Assembly (NCBI RefSeq): GCF_004786035.1
Contig: NZ_CP035088.1
Span: 4,600,001-4,664,000, forward strand
Length of the DNA stretch: 64,000 nucleotides
Direction: 5' to 3'
From: Pseudomonas viciae
Lineage (GTDB): Bacteria; Pseudomonadota; Gammaproteobacteria; Pseudomonadales; Pseudomonadaceae
The notes under the pieces were generated by a model that saw only the letters and a program-made list of their open reading frames with translations, was not told where the DNA came from and made no database searches. Of this stretch, positions 26,018 to 34,965 are shown piece after piece; the stretch's first letter is position 1; each line of letters begins with the position of its first letter. Both the position numbers and the translations under genes were made by a program.

Positions 26018-27003
26018 TGTTCGGCCTCTGGAAGACCTGGAAGGCCCTGGAAGCCCGGGGCATCATGGGCATCAACCGGCGCAATGCCGACTACGTGCTC
26101 AAGTACAACAAGCGCAGCCTGTACCCCATCGTCGATGACAAGATCATCACCAAGGAACGGGCCATCGCCGCCGGCATTCACGTGCCGGAACTGTACGGGG
26201 TGATCTCCACCGAGAAGGAAATCGACAAACTCGACGCGATCATCGGCGGGCGTACCGATTTCGTGATCAAGCCGGCCCAGGGCGCTGGCGGCGACGGCAT
26301 CATTGTGATTGCCGACCGCTTCGAGGGCCGCTATCGCACGGTGTCCGGCAAGATCATCAGCCATGAGGAGATCGAGCACCATATCTCCAGCATCCTCACC
26401 GGCCTGTATTCCCTGGGTGGGCACCGCGACCGGGCGCTGATCGAGTACCGCGTGACGCCGGACCAGATCTTCAAGAGCATCAGCTATGAAGGCGTGCCGG
26501 ACATTCGCATCATCGTGCTGATGGGTTATCCGGTGATGGCCATGCTGCGCTTGCCGACCCGCCAGTCCGGCGGCAAGGCCAACCTGCACCAAGGCGCCAT
26601 CGGCGTGGGCGTCGACCTCGCCACCGGCCTGACCCTGCGCGGCACCTGGCTGAACAACATCATCACCAAACACCCCGACACCACCAACGCGGTGGATGGC
26701 GTGCAGTTGCCCTATTGGGACGGTTTCATGAAACTGGCCGCCGGTTGCTACGAGCTGTGCGGGCTGGGCTACATCGGCGTCGACATGGTGCTGGATCAGG
26801 AGAAAGGCCCGTTGATCCTGGAGCTGAACGCTCGGCCGGGGCTGAACATCCAGATCGCTAACGATTGCGGCCTGACCCTACGCACCCATGCCGTGGAAGC
26901 CCACCTGGAAGAACTCAAGGCCCGGGGCGTCGTTGAAACCGTGGAAGAACGCGTGGCGTTCGCCCAGACGTTGTTTGGGCATATTCCGCCGGTTGAAGGC
27001 TGA
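26017..27003 (+). CDS. alpha-L-glutamate ligase-like ATP-grasp protein
   Basis: A 328-residue cytoplasmic ATP-grasp enzyme of the RimK superfamily. FVIKPAQGAGGDGI gives the nucleotide lysine and glycine-rich loop, and PLILELNARPGLNIQ the Mg2+-binding Glu and Asn at the end of the fold. RimK relatives add glutamate to proteins or peptides. Linked by overlap to the membrane protein before it. Substrate unknown; ligation of amino acids to a peptide or protein exported to the periplasm is inference. Confidence 0.86.
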   Translation: MFGLWKTWKALEARGIMGINRRNADYVLKYNKRSLYPIVDDKIITKERAIAAGIHVPELYGVISTEKEIDKLDAIIGGRTDFVIKPAQGAGGDGIIVIADRFEGRYRTVSGKIISHEEIEHHISSILTGLYSLGGHRDRALIEYRVTPDQIFKSISYEGVPDIRIIVLMGYPVMAMLRLPTRQSGGKANLHQGAIGVGVDLATGLTLRGTWLNNIITKHPDTTNAVDGVQLPYWDGFMKLAAGCYELCGLGYIGVDMVLDQEKGPLILELNARPGLNIQIANDCGLTLRTHAVEAHLEELKARGVVETVEERVAFAQTLFGHIPPVEG

Positions 27004-27008
27004 AGGCT

Positions 27009-27054
27009 GAACACCTTGTGGCGAGGGGATTTATCCCCGCGCCACAAGGTGTTC
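27009..27054. repeat. 46-bp perfect-stem intergenic hairpin
   Basis: GAACACCTTGTGGCG (27009-27023) pairs exactly with 27040-27054, and the interior AGGGGATTTATCCCC extends it. It lies after the ATP-grasp stop and may end the transcript, though no U-tract follows. It belongs to the GTGGCGAGGG family of Pseudomonas palindromes. Confidence 0.75.
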
Positions 27055-27170
27055 ACACTCCAATATTTTTGATGGCCCCATACTTACTCATCTCCGACAT
27101 CCCTCTAGGAGCAAATCCTACAGAGGGATTACAATCGCCACCCCGCCTGAACGGCTGATCCGCCCTGCCC

Positions 27171-28514
27171 ATGCCAACCTGCTCCGTACACCCGCTGCCC
27201 TACCGCGCCAACCCCGCCGAGTATTTCGCGGCGATCCGTCACGCTCCCGGCAGTGTCATGCTCGACAGCGGCCGGCCAAGTGCCGAGCGCGGGCGTTATG
27301 ATCTGCTCAGCGCGTGGCCGCTGGAGCAACTGGCAGTGTCGTCGGACGAGAGCGGGGCCGATTTCCTGCAACGCTTGCGCATTCAGCTGACACAGCTGGG
27401 GCACGCCGTACTACCGCCCACAGTGCAATTGCCCTTCGCTGGCGGCCTGATCGGCTACTTGAGCTACGACTTCGGCCGACACCTTGAAGCGCTGCCGTCC
27501 CACGCCAAAGACGACCTGCAACTGCCCGAGGCGCGTTTCGGCGTATACGACTGGGCGCTGGTCACCGATCATCAGGCCGGCACCAGCCAACTGGTGTTCC
27601 ATCCCCATTGTGGCGAGGGCGAACGCCAGCGCCTGATCGCGCTGTTCAGCCAGCCGACTGCAGCCCCCGTTGGCGTCTTCAGCCTCCAAGGGCCTATGGC
27701 ACCCGACCTCAGCGCCGAGGCCTATCGACAGGCGTTCGAACGTATCCAGGCGTATATCCAGGCCGGAGACTGCTACCAGGTCAACTTTGCCCAGCGTTTT
27801 CGCGCGCCCTGCGAAGGCGACGCCTGGGTCGCCTACCAGGCGCTGCGCGCAGCTTGCCCGACACCGTTTTCCGGTTTCCAGAGTCTGCCGGAGGGCGGCG
27901 CGGTGCTGAGTCTGTCGCCCGAACGCTTCGTCAAGGTCTGCGAAGGCCATGTCGAAACCCGGCCGATCAAGGGCACCCGCCCCCGTGGCACGACGCCTGG
28001 CGAAGACGCGGCCCACGCCGCCGAGCTGCTGGCCAGCCCCAAGGACCGGGCGGAAAACCTGATGATCGTCGACCTGCTGCGCAATGACCTGGGGCGCACC
28101 TGCCGCATCGGCTCAGTGCGGGTGCCGGAGTTGTTCAGCCTGGAAAGCTACCCGAACGTGCATCACCTGGTCAGCAGCGTGACCGGCGAGCTGGCCGATG
28201 AGAAGGATGCCCTGGACCTGATCGCCGGCAGCTTCCCCGGCGGTTCGATCACCGGCGCCCCGAAAATCCGCGCCATGCAGATCATCGACGAGCTCGAACC
28301 GACCCGCCGCGGGTTGTATTGCGGCTCGTTGCTATATCTGGACGTGCGCGGGGAAATGGACAGCTCCATCGCCATCCGCAGCCTGCTGGTCAAGGATGGC
28401 CAGGTGTGTTGCTGGGGCGGCGGCGGGATTGTCGCCGATTCGGATTGGCAGGCGGAGTATCAGGAGTCGATTACCAAGGTTCGGGTGTTGCTCGATACTT
28501 TGCAGAACCTGTAA
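27171..28514 (+). CDS. pabB: aminodeoxychorismate synthase component I
   Basis: A 447-residue chorismate-binding enzyme. ETRPIKGTRPRG carries the PIKGT motif of PabB with its nucleophilic Lys, and later PGGSITGAPKIRAMQIIDELE and the C-terminal GGGIVADSD are family blocks. With PabA-supplied ammonia it makes 4-amino-4-deoxychorismate for folate. In P. aeruginosa the neighbouring order cysH-thrH-pabB is the same. A REPIN follows. Confidence 0.93.
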   Translation: MPTCSVHPLPYRANPAEYFAAIRHAPGSVMLDSGRPSAERGRYDLLSAWPLEQLAVSSDESGADFLQRLRIQLTQLGHAVLPPTVQLPFAGGLIGYLSYDFGRHLEALPSHAKDDLQLPEARFGVYDWALVTDHQAGTSQLVFHPHCGEGERQRLIALFSQPTAAPVGVFSLQGPMAPDLSAEAYRQAFERIQAYIQAGDCYQVNFAQRFRAPCEGDAWVAYQALRAACPTPFSGFQSLPEGGAVLSLSPERFVKVCEGHVETRPIKGTRPRGTTPGEDAAHAAELLASPKDRAENLMIVDLLRNDLGRTCRIGSVRVPELFSLESYPNVHHLVSSVTGELADEKDALDLIAGSFPGGSITGAPKIRAMQIIDELEPTRRGLYCGSLLYLDVRGEMDSSIAIRSLLVKDGQVCCWGGGGIVADSDWQAEYQESITKVRVLLDTLQNL

Positions 28515-28541
28515 CCACATCACAAACAACACATGACCCCT

Positions 28542-28631
28542 TGTGGGAGCAGGCTTGCTCGCGAAAGCGGTGTATCAGTTGACATCAATGCTGTCTGACA
28601 CACCGATTTCGCGAGCAAGCCCGCTCCCACA
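28542..28631. repeat. REPIN between pabB and thrH
   Basis: A third 90-bp REPIN (one G-to-A change in the left arm, AGCAGGC), lying between the convergent pabB and thrH genes. Confidence 0.9.
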
Positions 28632-28643
28632 GGGGGATTGTAT

Positions 28644-29261
28644 TTACAGGCTGAGGTTGCGGTTCGAAGCCTTGAGGAATTCCTGCTTCAACTCGGCAAA
28701 ACTGTGCACCGCCGGGAATTGCGGGAACTCGCGGATCACATTCTCCGGCGCATGGAACAGAATCCCGGCATCGGCTTCGCCCAGCATCGTGGTGTCATTG
28801 TAGGAATCCCCCGCCGCAATCACCCGGTAGTACAGGCTCTTGAAGGCCAAGACCGACTGCCGCTTGGGATCTTTTTGACGCAGTTGGTAGCCGGTCACCC
28901 GCCCGCTGTCATCGGTAATCAGACGATGGCAGAGCAAGGTCGGGAAACCCAACTGACGCATCAAGGGTTGGGAAAACTCGTAGAAGGTGTCGGAAAGAAT
29001 CACCACTTGGAAGCGCTCACGCAGCCAGTCGACGAACTCGATGGCGCCGTCCAGCGGCTTGAGCGTGGCAATGACTTCCTGGATGTCGGAGAGTTTGAGG
29101 CCGTGCTCGTCGAGGATGCGCAACCGTTGCTTCATCAACACGTCGTAGTCGGGAATGTCCCGAGTGGTCGCCCTGAGGGACTCAATACCGGTTTTTTCAG
29201 CGAAGGCGATCCAGATCTCCGGGACCAGCACACCTTCCAGGTCGAGACAGGCAATTTCCAC
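28644..29261 (-). CDS. thrH: phosphoserine phosphatase / homoserine phosphotransferase ThrH
   Basis: A 205-residue HAD-superfamily enzyme. The nucleophile motif is D-L-E-G (Asp7, with Glu9 in place of the usual second Asp, characteristic of ThrH); ILSDTF is motif II, and AGDSYNDTTM the Mg-binding motif IV. ThrH dephosphorylates phosphoserine and can move phosphate to homoserine, linking serine and threonine synthesis. It is divergent from cysH. Confidence 0.93.
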   Translation of the reverse strand: MEIACLDLEGVLVPEIWIAFAEKTGIESLRATTRDIPDYDVLMKQRLRILDEHGLKLSDIQEVIATLKPLDGAIEFVDWLRERFQVVILSDTFYEFSQPLMRQLGFPTLLCHRLITDDSGRVTGYQLRQKDPKRQSVLAFKSLYYRVIAAGDSYNDTTMLGEADAGILFHAPENVIREFPQFPAVHSFAELKQEFLKASNRNLSL

Positions 29262-29434
29262 AAGACACTCCCATATTTTTGATGTTTATCGGTTGAGCGA
29301 ACAAAAGGCCTGCCGACTCTAGCCATTCACCGAAGGCTACGCAACGCACAGGAGCGCGCCAGCTTCGACAGCTTTTGTTACCATCAGCCCCATATAGAGC
29401 GCCCAGCGCCACCGACCTGTAGGAAACCGCCCTG

Positions 29435-30178
29435 ATGAGCCCATCGTTTGATGTCGTGGAACTCGCCACGACCTATGCCAACAAGTCCCCGCAGGACATC
29501 CTCAAACTGGCCTTCGCCGAATTCGGCGATGACCTGTGGATATCTTTCAGCGGCGCCGAAGACGTGGTGCTGGTGGACATGGCCTGGAAGCTGAACAAGA
29601 ACGTCAAGGTGTTCAGCCTCGACACCGGCCGTCTGCACCCGGAAACCTATCGTTTCATTGATCAGGTGCGTGAGCACTACAAGATCGAGATCGAACTGGT
29701 GTCGCCGGACTACACGAAACTTGAACCCTTCGTGAAGGAAAAAGGCCTGTTCAGCTTCTACAAGGATGGTCACGGCGAGTGCTGCGGTATCCGCAAGATC
29801 GAGCCGCTGCGGCGCAAACTGGGCGATGTCCGCGCCTGGGCCACCGGCCAACGTCGCGACCAGAGCCCCGGCACCCGCAGCCAGGTGGCCGTGCTGGAAA
29901 TCGACACGGCGTTTTCCACCCCGGAGCGCACCCTGTATAAATTCAACCCGCTGTCGCAAATGACCAGCGAAGAAGTCTGGGGCTACATCCGCATGCTGGA
30001 GCTGCCCTACAACAGCCTGCACGAGCGCGGCTTTATCAGCATCGGCTGCGAGCCCTGCACCCGCCCGGTACTGCCGAACCAGCACGAACGCGAAGGCCGT
30101 TGGTGGTGGGAAGAAGCCACGCAGAAAGAATGCGGGCTGCACGCCGGGAACATCATCGCCAAATCCAAGACCGTCTAA
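29435..30178 (+). CDS. cysH: adenylyl-sulfate reductase (APS reductase)
   Basis: A 247-residue reductase of assimilatory sulfate reduction. It holds [10 protein letters not shown] (nucleotide pocket), the [4Fe-4S] ligands Cys116-Cys117 (ECCGIRK) and Cys205, Cys208 (GCEPC), and the C-terminal catalytic Cys233 in KECGLH. The Cys-Cys pair indicates use of APS rather than PAPS, as known in Pseudomonas. Followed by a strong terminator at 30197. Confidence 0.95.
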   Translation: MSPSFDVVELATTYANKSPQDILKLAFAEFGDDLWISFSGAEDVVLVDMAWKLNKNVKVFSLDTGRLHPETYRFIDQVREHYKIEIELVSPDYTKLEPFVKEKGLFSFYKDGHGECCGIRKIEPLRRKLGDVRAWATGQRRDQSPGTRSQVAVLEIDTAFSTPERTLYKFNPLSQMTSEEVWGYIRMLELPYNSLHERGFISIGCEPCTRPVLPNQHEREGRWWWEEATQKECGLHAGNIIAKSKTV

Positions 30179-30196
30179 GCGTCCGCCGCACCCTGT

Positions 30197-30233
30197 GCAC
30201 AAAAATGTCACTACAAGTGGCATTTTTGTGTGC
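30197..30233 (+). terminator. intrinsic terminator after cysH
   Basis: A stem of GCACAAAAATG-CACT paired with AGTGGCATTTTTGTGTGC around a CAAG-type loop, with a U-rich descending arm, 19 bp after the cysH stop. Confidence 0.75.
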
Positions 30234-30628
30234 AATTATTCCGTTACTGCCCCCAAAGGTTACACACACCTTCCCGTCTCGCCTGCCCTTCCAACTCCAC
30301 TGGCGTTCGCCCAAAAATAAATACCTGTTTAAATGGTCAGTTTTAAATCACGGTATTTCAGTTAGTTACCCAAAGATCATAACGAAACGAAATTTGCGCT
30401 TCTTCGAATAGATCCGTAAGTGGCATAGATCTGGCTTGAGTCGACACATGTTTTGTATACAACTTATATAAAACATACACACACTTTAGATCCGCAAGCC
30501 TGAAGCGCCCTATCCCGTACAGGCTGCAGATGCCCCGTAACCAATGATGCTCACCCGCCGCGACGAAGATTTGTCGAGCCTCGCGCTCATGCACAGTCAT
30601 CGCGGCCGAGAATCAGGAGCCTGCCGGA
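30234..30628. other. AT-rich intergenic region before the NCS1 permease
   Basis: About 400 bp with lower GC than its neighbours. An 80-codon minus-strand frame (30358-30600) has no ribosome binding site or recognisable family and is not called. The region holds the TTGTATACAA palindrome and presumably the permease promoter. Confidence 0.6.
30453..30462. promoter_or_regulatory. GntR-type operator TTGTATACAA
   Basis: A perfect 10-bp palindrome 167 bp upstream of the permease ATG, next to an A/T-rich stretch (CTTATATAAAAC). TTGTATACAA is a common binding form for FadR/VanR-type GntR regulators. No GntR gene adjoins the permease in this window. Confidence 0.5.
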
Positions 30629-32158
30629 ATGCGTACAAGTCTCTCCAATAACATCGCGCTGGATCTGCCCTCCTCCACCACTGCCCTTGATGATAAAACC
30701 CCGGCCCCCCTGGCCTTGAGCCCGCGGCTGCATAACAAGGACCTGGCGCCGACCAAAGTCGAAGGTCGCCGCTGGGGCCGCTACAGCATCTTTGCCCTAT
30801 GGACCAACGACGTACACAACATTGCCAACTATTCCTTCGCCATCGGCCTGTATGCGCTGGGCCTGGGTGGCTGGCAGATCCTGCTGTCCCTGGGGATCGG
30901 GGCGACGTTGGTGTATGGCTTCATGAACCTGTCCGGCTATATGGGACAAAAAACCGGGGTGCCGTTTCCGGTGATCAGCCGGATCAGTTTCGGTATACAC
31001 GGGGCGCAAATTCCTGCCTTGATCAGGGCCGTCATCGCCATTGCCTGGTTCGGTATTCAGACGTACCTGGCGTCCGTGGTCTTGCGGGTATTACTCACCG
31101 CGATCCACCCCGGTTTCGCCGACTACGACCACGATTCGATCCTCGGCTTGTCGAGCCTGGGCTGGGTGTGTTTCGTGGCGATCTGGTTCGTGCAACTGGT
31201 GATCCTGGCCTACGGTATGGAAATGGTACGCCGTTACGAAGGGTTTGCCGGGCCGGTGATCCTGGTGACCGTCGCGGCCCTGGCCGGTTGGATGTACACC
31301 CAAGCCAACGCCACCATTGCCTGGTCGATCCGCGAGCCCCTGAGCGGTGGCGAAATGTGGCGCAACATCTTTGCCGGCGGCGCGCTGTGGCTGTCGATCT
31401 ACGGCACCTTGATTCTCAATTTCTGCGACTTCGCCCGCTCCTCGCCGTGCCGCCGGACCATCGTCGTCGGCAATTTCTGGGGCCTGCCGGTGAACATCCT
31501 GGTGTTTGCCGGAATTACCATCCTGCTCTGCGGTGCGCAGTTCCAGATCAACGGGCAAATCATCGAAAGCCCGACGCAGGTCATCGCCTCGATCCCCAAC
31601 ACCTTCTTCCTGGTGCTCGGTTGCCTGGCATTCCTGATCGTCACCGTGGCCGTGAACATCATGGCCAACTTCGTCGCCCCGGCCTTCGTGCTCAGCAACC
31701 TGGCGCCCAAGTACCTGACCTTCCGCCGCGCCGGGTTGATCAGCGCCGCCATTGCCGTGCTGATCCTGCCGTGGAATCTCTACAACAGCCCGCTGGTGAT
31801 CGTGTATTTCCTGTCCGGCCTCGGCGCCCTGCTCGGGCCACTGTACGGCGTGATCATGGTCGACTACTGGCTGGTGCGAAAAGGCCGCATCAACGTGCCG
31901 CAACTGTACAGCGAGGACCCGAACGGTGCGTATTTCTACAGCAATGGGGTCAACCTCCGCGCGGTGGTGGCGTTTATCCCGGCGGCCCTGATCGCGATTA
32001 TCCTGGCGCTGGTGCCCGGTTTCGACAGCGTTTCACCGTTCTCCTGGCTGATTGGCGCTTCGATTGCAGGGTTGCTGTACCTGATCATCGCCAAGCGCCA
32101 AGCGTATTACGAAGATGTCAGCGGCGAATCCATTGCGGTGGATAACGTCAGTCATTAA
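30629..32158 (+). CDS. NCS1-family nucleobase/hydantoin:cation symporter
   Basis: A 509-residue, roughly twelve-helix permease. FALWTNDVHNIANYSFAIG (near residues 55-73) and the later PLYGVIMVDYWLVRKG are marks of NCS1 carriers such as the hydantoin transporter Mhp1, allantoin and cytosine permeases. It probably imports a hydantoin, allantoin-like or purine/pyrimidine base with Na+ or H+. The next gene, 66 bp on, is a hydantoin-racemase-type enzyme, which favours a hydantoin or allantoin substrate. No hydantoinase lies in the window. Confidence 0.88.
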   Translation: MRTSLSNNIALDLPSSTTALDDKTPAPLALSPRLHNKDLAPTKVEGRRWGRYSIFALWTNDVHNIANYSFAIGLYALGLGGWQILLSLGIGATLVYGFMNLSGYMGQKTGVPFPVISRISFGIHGAQIPALIRAVIAIAWFGIQTYLASVVLRVLLTAIHPGFADYDHDSILGLSSLGWVCFVAIWFVQLVILAYGMEMVRRYEGFAGPVILVTVAALAGWMYTQANATIAWSIREPLSGGEMWRNIFAGGALWLSIYGTLILNFCDFARSSPCRRTIVVGNFWGLPVNILVFAGITILLCGAQFQINGQIIESPTQVIASIPNTFFLVLGCLAFLIVTVAVNIMANFVAPAFVLSNLAPKYLTFRRAGLISAAIAVLILPWNLYNSPLVIVYFLSGLGALLGPLYGVIMVDYWLVRKGRINVPQLYSEDPNGAYFYSNGVNLRAVVAFIPAALIAIILALVPGFDSVSPFSWLIGASIAGLLYLIIAKRQAYYEDVSGESIAVDNVSH

Positions 32159-32224
32159 TTGAATTGGCTCGCAACGGCCCGCCAGGTTCGGGCCGCTTAT
32201 TTTCTATGTAAAGGAGGACAGCTC

Positions 32225-32953
32225 ATGCGAATTCTCGTGGTCAACGTCAACACCACCGAATCCATCACCCAAGCCATCGCCCGGCAGGCCCAGGCCGTGG
32301 CCGCGCCCGGCACCGAGATCGTCGGACTCACGCCGCATTTCGGTGCCGACTCCATCGAAGGCAATTTTGAAAGCTATCTGGCCGCCATTGCGGTGATGGA
32401 CCGAGTGATGTCCTACGACCAGCCATTCGACGCGGTGATCCAGGCCGGTTACGGCGAACATGGTCGTGAGGGCTTGCAGGAACTGCTGAACGTGCCGGTG
32501 GTGGACATCACCGACGCTGGCGCCAGCACCGCGATGTTCCTCGGTCATGCCTATTCGGTGGTTACCACCCTGGACCGCACCGTGCCGCTGATCGAAGACC
32601 GCCTCAAGCTCTCCGGCCTGTTCGACCGCTGCGCCTCGGTGCGGGCCAGCGGCCTGGCGGTGCTGGAGCTCGAACAAGACCCACAACGGGCGGTTGAAGC
32701 CATCGTCCGGCAGGCCGAACTGGCCGTCAGCCAGGATAAGGCCGAGGTGATCTGCCTGGGCTGCGGCGGCATGGCCGGGCTCGATGAGCAAATCCGCCAG
32801 CGCACCGGCGTGCCAGTGGTCGATGGCGTGACCGCGGCGGTGACCATCGCCGAATCCCTGGTGCGGCTGGGGTTGTCGACTTCGAAAGTGCGCACCTATG
32901 CGACACCTCGGCCCAAGACCATCATTGGCTGGCCGGGGCGGTTTGGGCGGTGA
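32225..32953 (+). CDS. Asp/Glu/hydantoin racemase family protein
   Basis: A 242-residue racemase with two pseudo-symmetric lobes, each bearing a catalytic Cys in other family members. Here the C-terminal CLGCGG-MAGL is clear, but in the N-terminal lobe the usual N-C is replaced (AGASTAMFLG, no Cys seen). The start at 32225 follows a near-perfect AAGGAGG (32211-32217); a longer frame from 32159 is rejected. It may be a hydantoin or allantoin racemase working with the permease. Loss of one of the two cysteines is seen in sequence and makes its activity uncertain. Confidence 0.82.
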   Translation: MRILVVNVNTTESITQAIARQAQAVAAPGTEIVGLTPHFGADSIEGNFESYLAAIAVMDRVMSYDQPFDAVIQAGYGEHGREGLQELLNVPVVDITDAGASTAMFLGHAYSVVTTLDRTVPLIEDRLKLSGLFDRCASVRASGLAVLELEQDPQRAVEAIVRQAELAVSQDKAEVICLGCGGMAGLDEQIRQRTGVPVVDGVTAAVTIAESLVRLGLSTSKVRTYATPRPKTIIGWPGRFGR

Positions 32954-32981
32954 GTTCACGGCTTTAGACCGCATCGCCCCC

Positions 32982-33073
32982 TTCGCGAGCAAGCCCGCTC
33001 CCACATTGAATTGTGCTGATCATGAGATTTGTGTACGACACAGATCCATTGTGGGAGCGGGCTTGCTCGCGAA
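32982..33073. repeat. REP pair in reversed arrangement
   Basis: TTCGCGAGCAAGCCCGCTCC at the left and its inverse at the right, separated by about 44 bp. Compared with the three 90-bp REPINs, the arms are turned inside out (TGTGGGAG ends face each other). It lies between the converging racemase and LysR genes. Confidence 0.88.
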
Positions 33074-33099
33074 GGCCGCGCCTCGGTCTGGAGCCCAGC

Positions 33100-34023
33100 T
33101 CATACCGCGCTAAACCGCGCCCCCAACCCCTGCGCGGCAAACTGCTCGATGATGAAGTCCACAAACGCCCGGGTCTTGCCCGGCAATAGTTTGTGCTCGG
33201 CGTAATAGATGGAGATGTTGCCATCGTCGACATACCAGTCCGGCAACACCCGCTGCAGGGCCCCGGATTCCAGAAAGGGAACGGCTATCGGCATGCTCAC
33301 CAGCCCGATGCCCAACCCTTGGGTGGCGGCCGCGCAGTCGGCTTCCGAATCGCTCATGGTCATGCGTGTCTTGAGCGTCAGCGGACGGTGTTCCCGACTG
33401 CGACTGGTCAGTTGCCAGGAACGCACGCGCCCGGTTTGTGGCGAACGAATCAGAATGCCTTGATGCTGTGACAGATCTTCCGGCTCAACCACTGCAGCGT
33501 GGCTTTGCACATAGTCCGGTGATGCAACCAGCACCCGATGGGCCACCGTCAATTTGCGCGCCACCACGCCTTGGGGCAGCTCGAAACCGCCACCGATGGC
33601 CGCATCGAAGCCTTGGCCGATCAGGTCGACCTGGCGATTGTCGAAATGCCAGTCCGGATTGATCGCCGGGTAGCGCTGCAAAAAAAACCCCAGCAACGGC
33701 ACGACATACAATCGACCGAACGCCGTGCCCATGCTCACTTTCAAGGTGCCCGCAGGCTGCCCACCGGCGCTGGCCAGATTGGCGACGGCGTTCTGGATGG
33801 TATTGAAACTGGTGCCCACTTCCCTCAAGAACAACTGGCCAGCTTCGGTCAGCGTCAAGCTACGGGTGCTCCGCTGGAACAGGCGTACACCCAGCCGCGC
33901 TTCGAGCTTGGCCACGCTTTTACCCACCGCAGCAGGCGTCACACTCAAGCGCCGCGCCGCTTCGGCAAAGCTGCCAACTTCAGCGCTGCGCACAAAGCAT
34001 TCGATACTGCTGAAGGTTTCCAT
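33100..34023 (-). CDS. LysR-family transcriptional regulator
   Basis: A 307-residue LTTR: N-terminal winged HTH (about 1-60; SFAEAARRLSVTPAAVGKSVAKLEARLGVRLFQRSTR type) and a periplasmic-binding-like effector domain. Either Met at 34032 or 34023 may start it; METFSSIE at 34023 is the usual LTTR beginning. It is divergent from the SDR gene at 34150 across a 126-bp gap and most likely controls it. The effector is unknown. Confidence 0.9.
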   Translation of the reverse strand: METFSSIECFVRSAEVGSFAEAARRLSVTPAAVGKSVAKLEARLGVRLFQRSTRSLTLTEAGQLFLREVGTSFNTIQNAVANLASAGGQPAGTLKVSMGTAFGRLYVVPLLGFFLQRYPAINPDWHFDNRQVDLIGQGFDAAIGGGFELPQGVVARKLTVAHRVLVASPDYVQSHAAVVEPEDLSQHQGILIRSPQTGRVRSWQLTSRSREHRPLTLKTRMTMSDSEADCAAATQGLGIGLVSMPIAVPFLESGALQRVLPDWYVDDGNISIYYAEHKLLPGKTRAFVDFIIEQFAAQGLGARFSAV

Positions 34024-34149
34024 AGGGCCCACTCTAAACTTTTGGTTTACACAGACTGTATCAATAGGCGTCTACACAGCCGATACCCGATTCCTGATAC
34101 TCGCTCCCATCAACCGCGGCATCTCGCCTCGGCACGTTTGGAGCACCTC

Positions 34150-34896
34150 ATGAATACTCAATCCTTGAGCGGTAAAGTCGCCTTGATCCAAGGCGGTTCC
34201 CGTGGCATTGGCGCCGCGATCGTCAAACGCCTGGCCGCCGAAGGCGCCGCCGTGGCATTCACCTACGTCAGCTCTGCCGCCAAGTCTGAAGAACTGCAAA
34301 ACAGCATCACCGCAACCGGCGGCAAGGCCCTGGCGATCAAGGCTGACAGCGCCGATGCCGACGCCATCCGCCACGCCGTCGATGCCACGGTCGAGGCCTT
34401 TGGCCGGCTGGACATCCTGGTCAACAACGCCGGCGTGCTGGCCATGGCTCCGTTGGACGAATTCAAACTCGAAGATTTCGACCAGACCCTGGCCATCAAC
34501 GTGCGCAGCGTGTTCATCGCCACCCAGGCCGCCGCACGACACATGGGCGAAGGGGGTCGGGTCATCAACATCGGCAGCACCAACGCCGACCGCATGCCCT
34601 TCGCGGGTGGCGCGCCATACGCCATGAGCAAATCCGCACTGGTGGGCCTGACCAAAGGCCTGGCCCGCGACCTCGGCCCACGTGGTATTACCGTCAACAA
34701 TGTACAACCCGGCCCGGTAGACACCGACATGAACCCGGCCGACAGCGAGTTCGCCTCCAGCCTGATGTCGCTGATGGCCATCGGGCGCTACGGTAACGTC
34801 GATGAAATCGCCAGCTTCGTCGCTTACCTGGCAGGTCCGGAAGCCGGCTATATCACCGGTGCCAGCCTGACCATCGACGGTGGTTTCGGCGCCTGA
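34150..34896 (+). CDS. SDR-family oxidoreductase (FabG-like)
   Basis: A 248-residue classical SDR with intact residues: QGGSRGIG cofactor motif (14-21), NNAG, the catalytic Ser in NIGSTNADR, and Y-A-M-S-K (Tyr and Lys). The C-terminal YITGASLTIDGGFG is typical. NADP(H) use is suggested by Arg after the glycine loop. It contrasts with the altered SDR at 3213. Substrate unknown; probably LysR-controlled. The start follows a weak GAGCACC site. Confidence 0.9.
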   Translation: MNTQSLSGKVALIQGGSRGIGAAIVKRLAAEGAAVAFTYVSSAAKSEELQNSITATGGKALAIKADSADADAIRHAVDATVEAFGRLDILVNNAGVLAMAPLDEFKLEDFDQTLAINVRSVFIATQAAARHMGEGGRVINIGSTNADRMPFAGGAPYAMSKSALVGLTKGLARDLGPRGITVNNVQPGPVDTDMNPADSEFASSLMSLMAIGRYGNVDEIASFVAYLAGPEAGYITGASLTIDGGFGA

Positions 34897-34910
34897 TCCT
34901 GGCATGAAAA

Positions 34911-34944
34911 AACGCCGGTCATGGCTTCAACCATGACCGGCGTT
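34911..34944. terminator. bidirectional intrinsic terminator
   Basis: AACGCCGGTCATGG (34911-34924) and CCATGACCGGCGTT (34931-34944) form a perfect 14-bp stem with a 6-nt loop, preceded by an A-tract, between the converging SDR and HAD genes. The A-tract favours the minus-strand (HAD) transcript. Confidence 0.88.
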
Positions 34945-34965
34945 CTGCTGTGTCGCGTTGTGTCG

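Noticed and set aside
30358..30600. 80-codon minus-strand frame before the NCS1 permease
   Set aside because: No ribosome binding site or family; overlaps a likely operator and promoter region.
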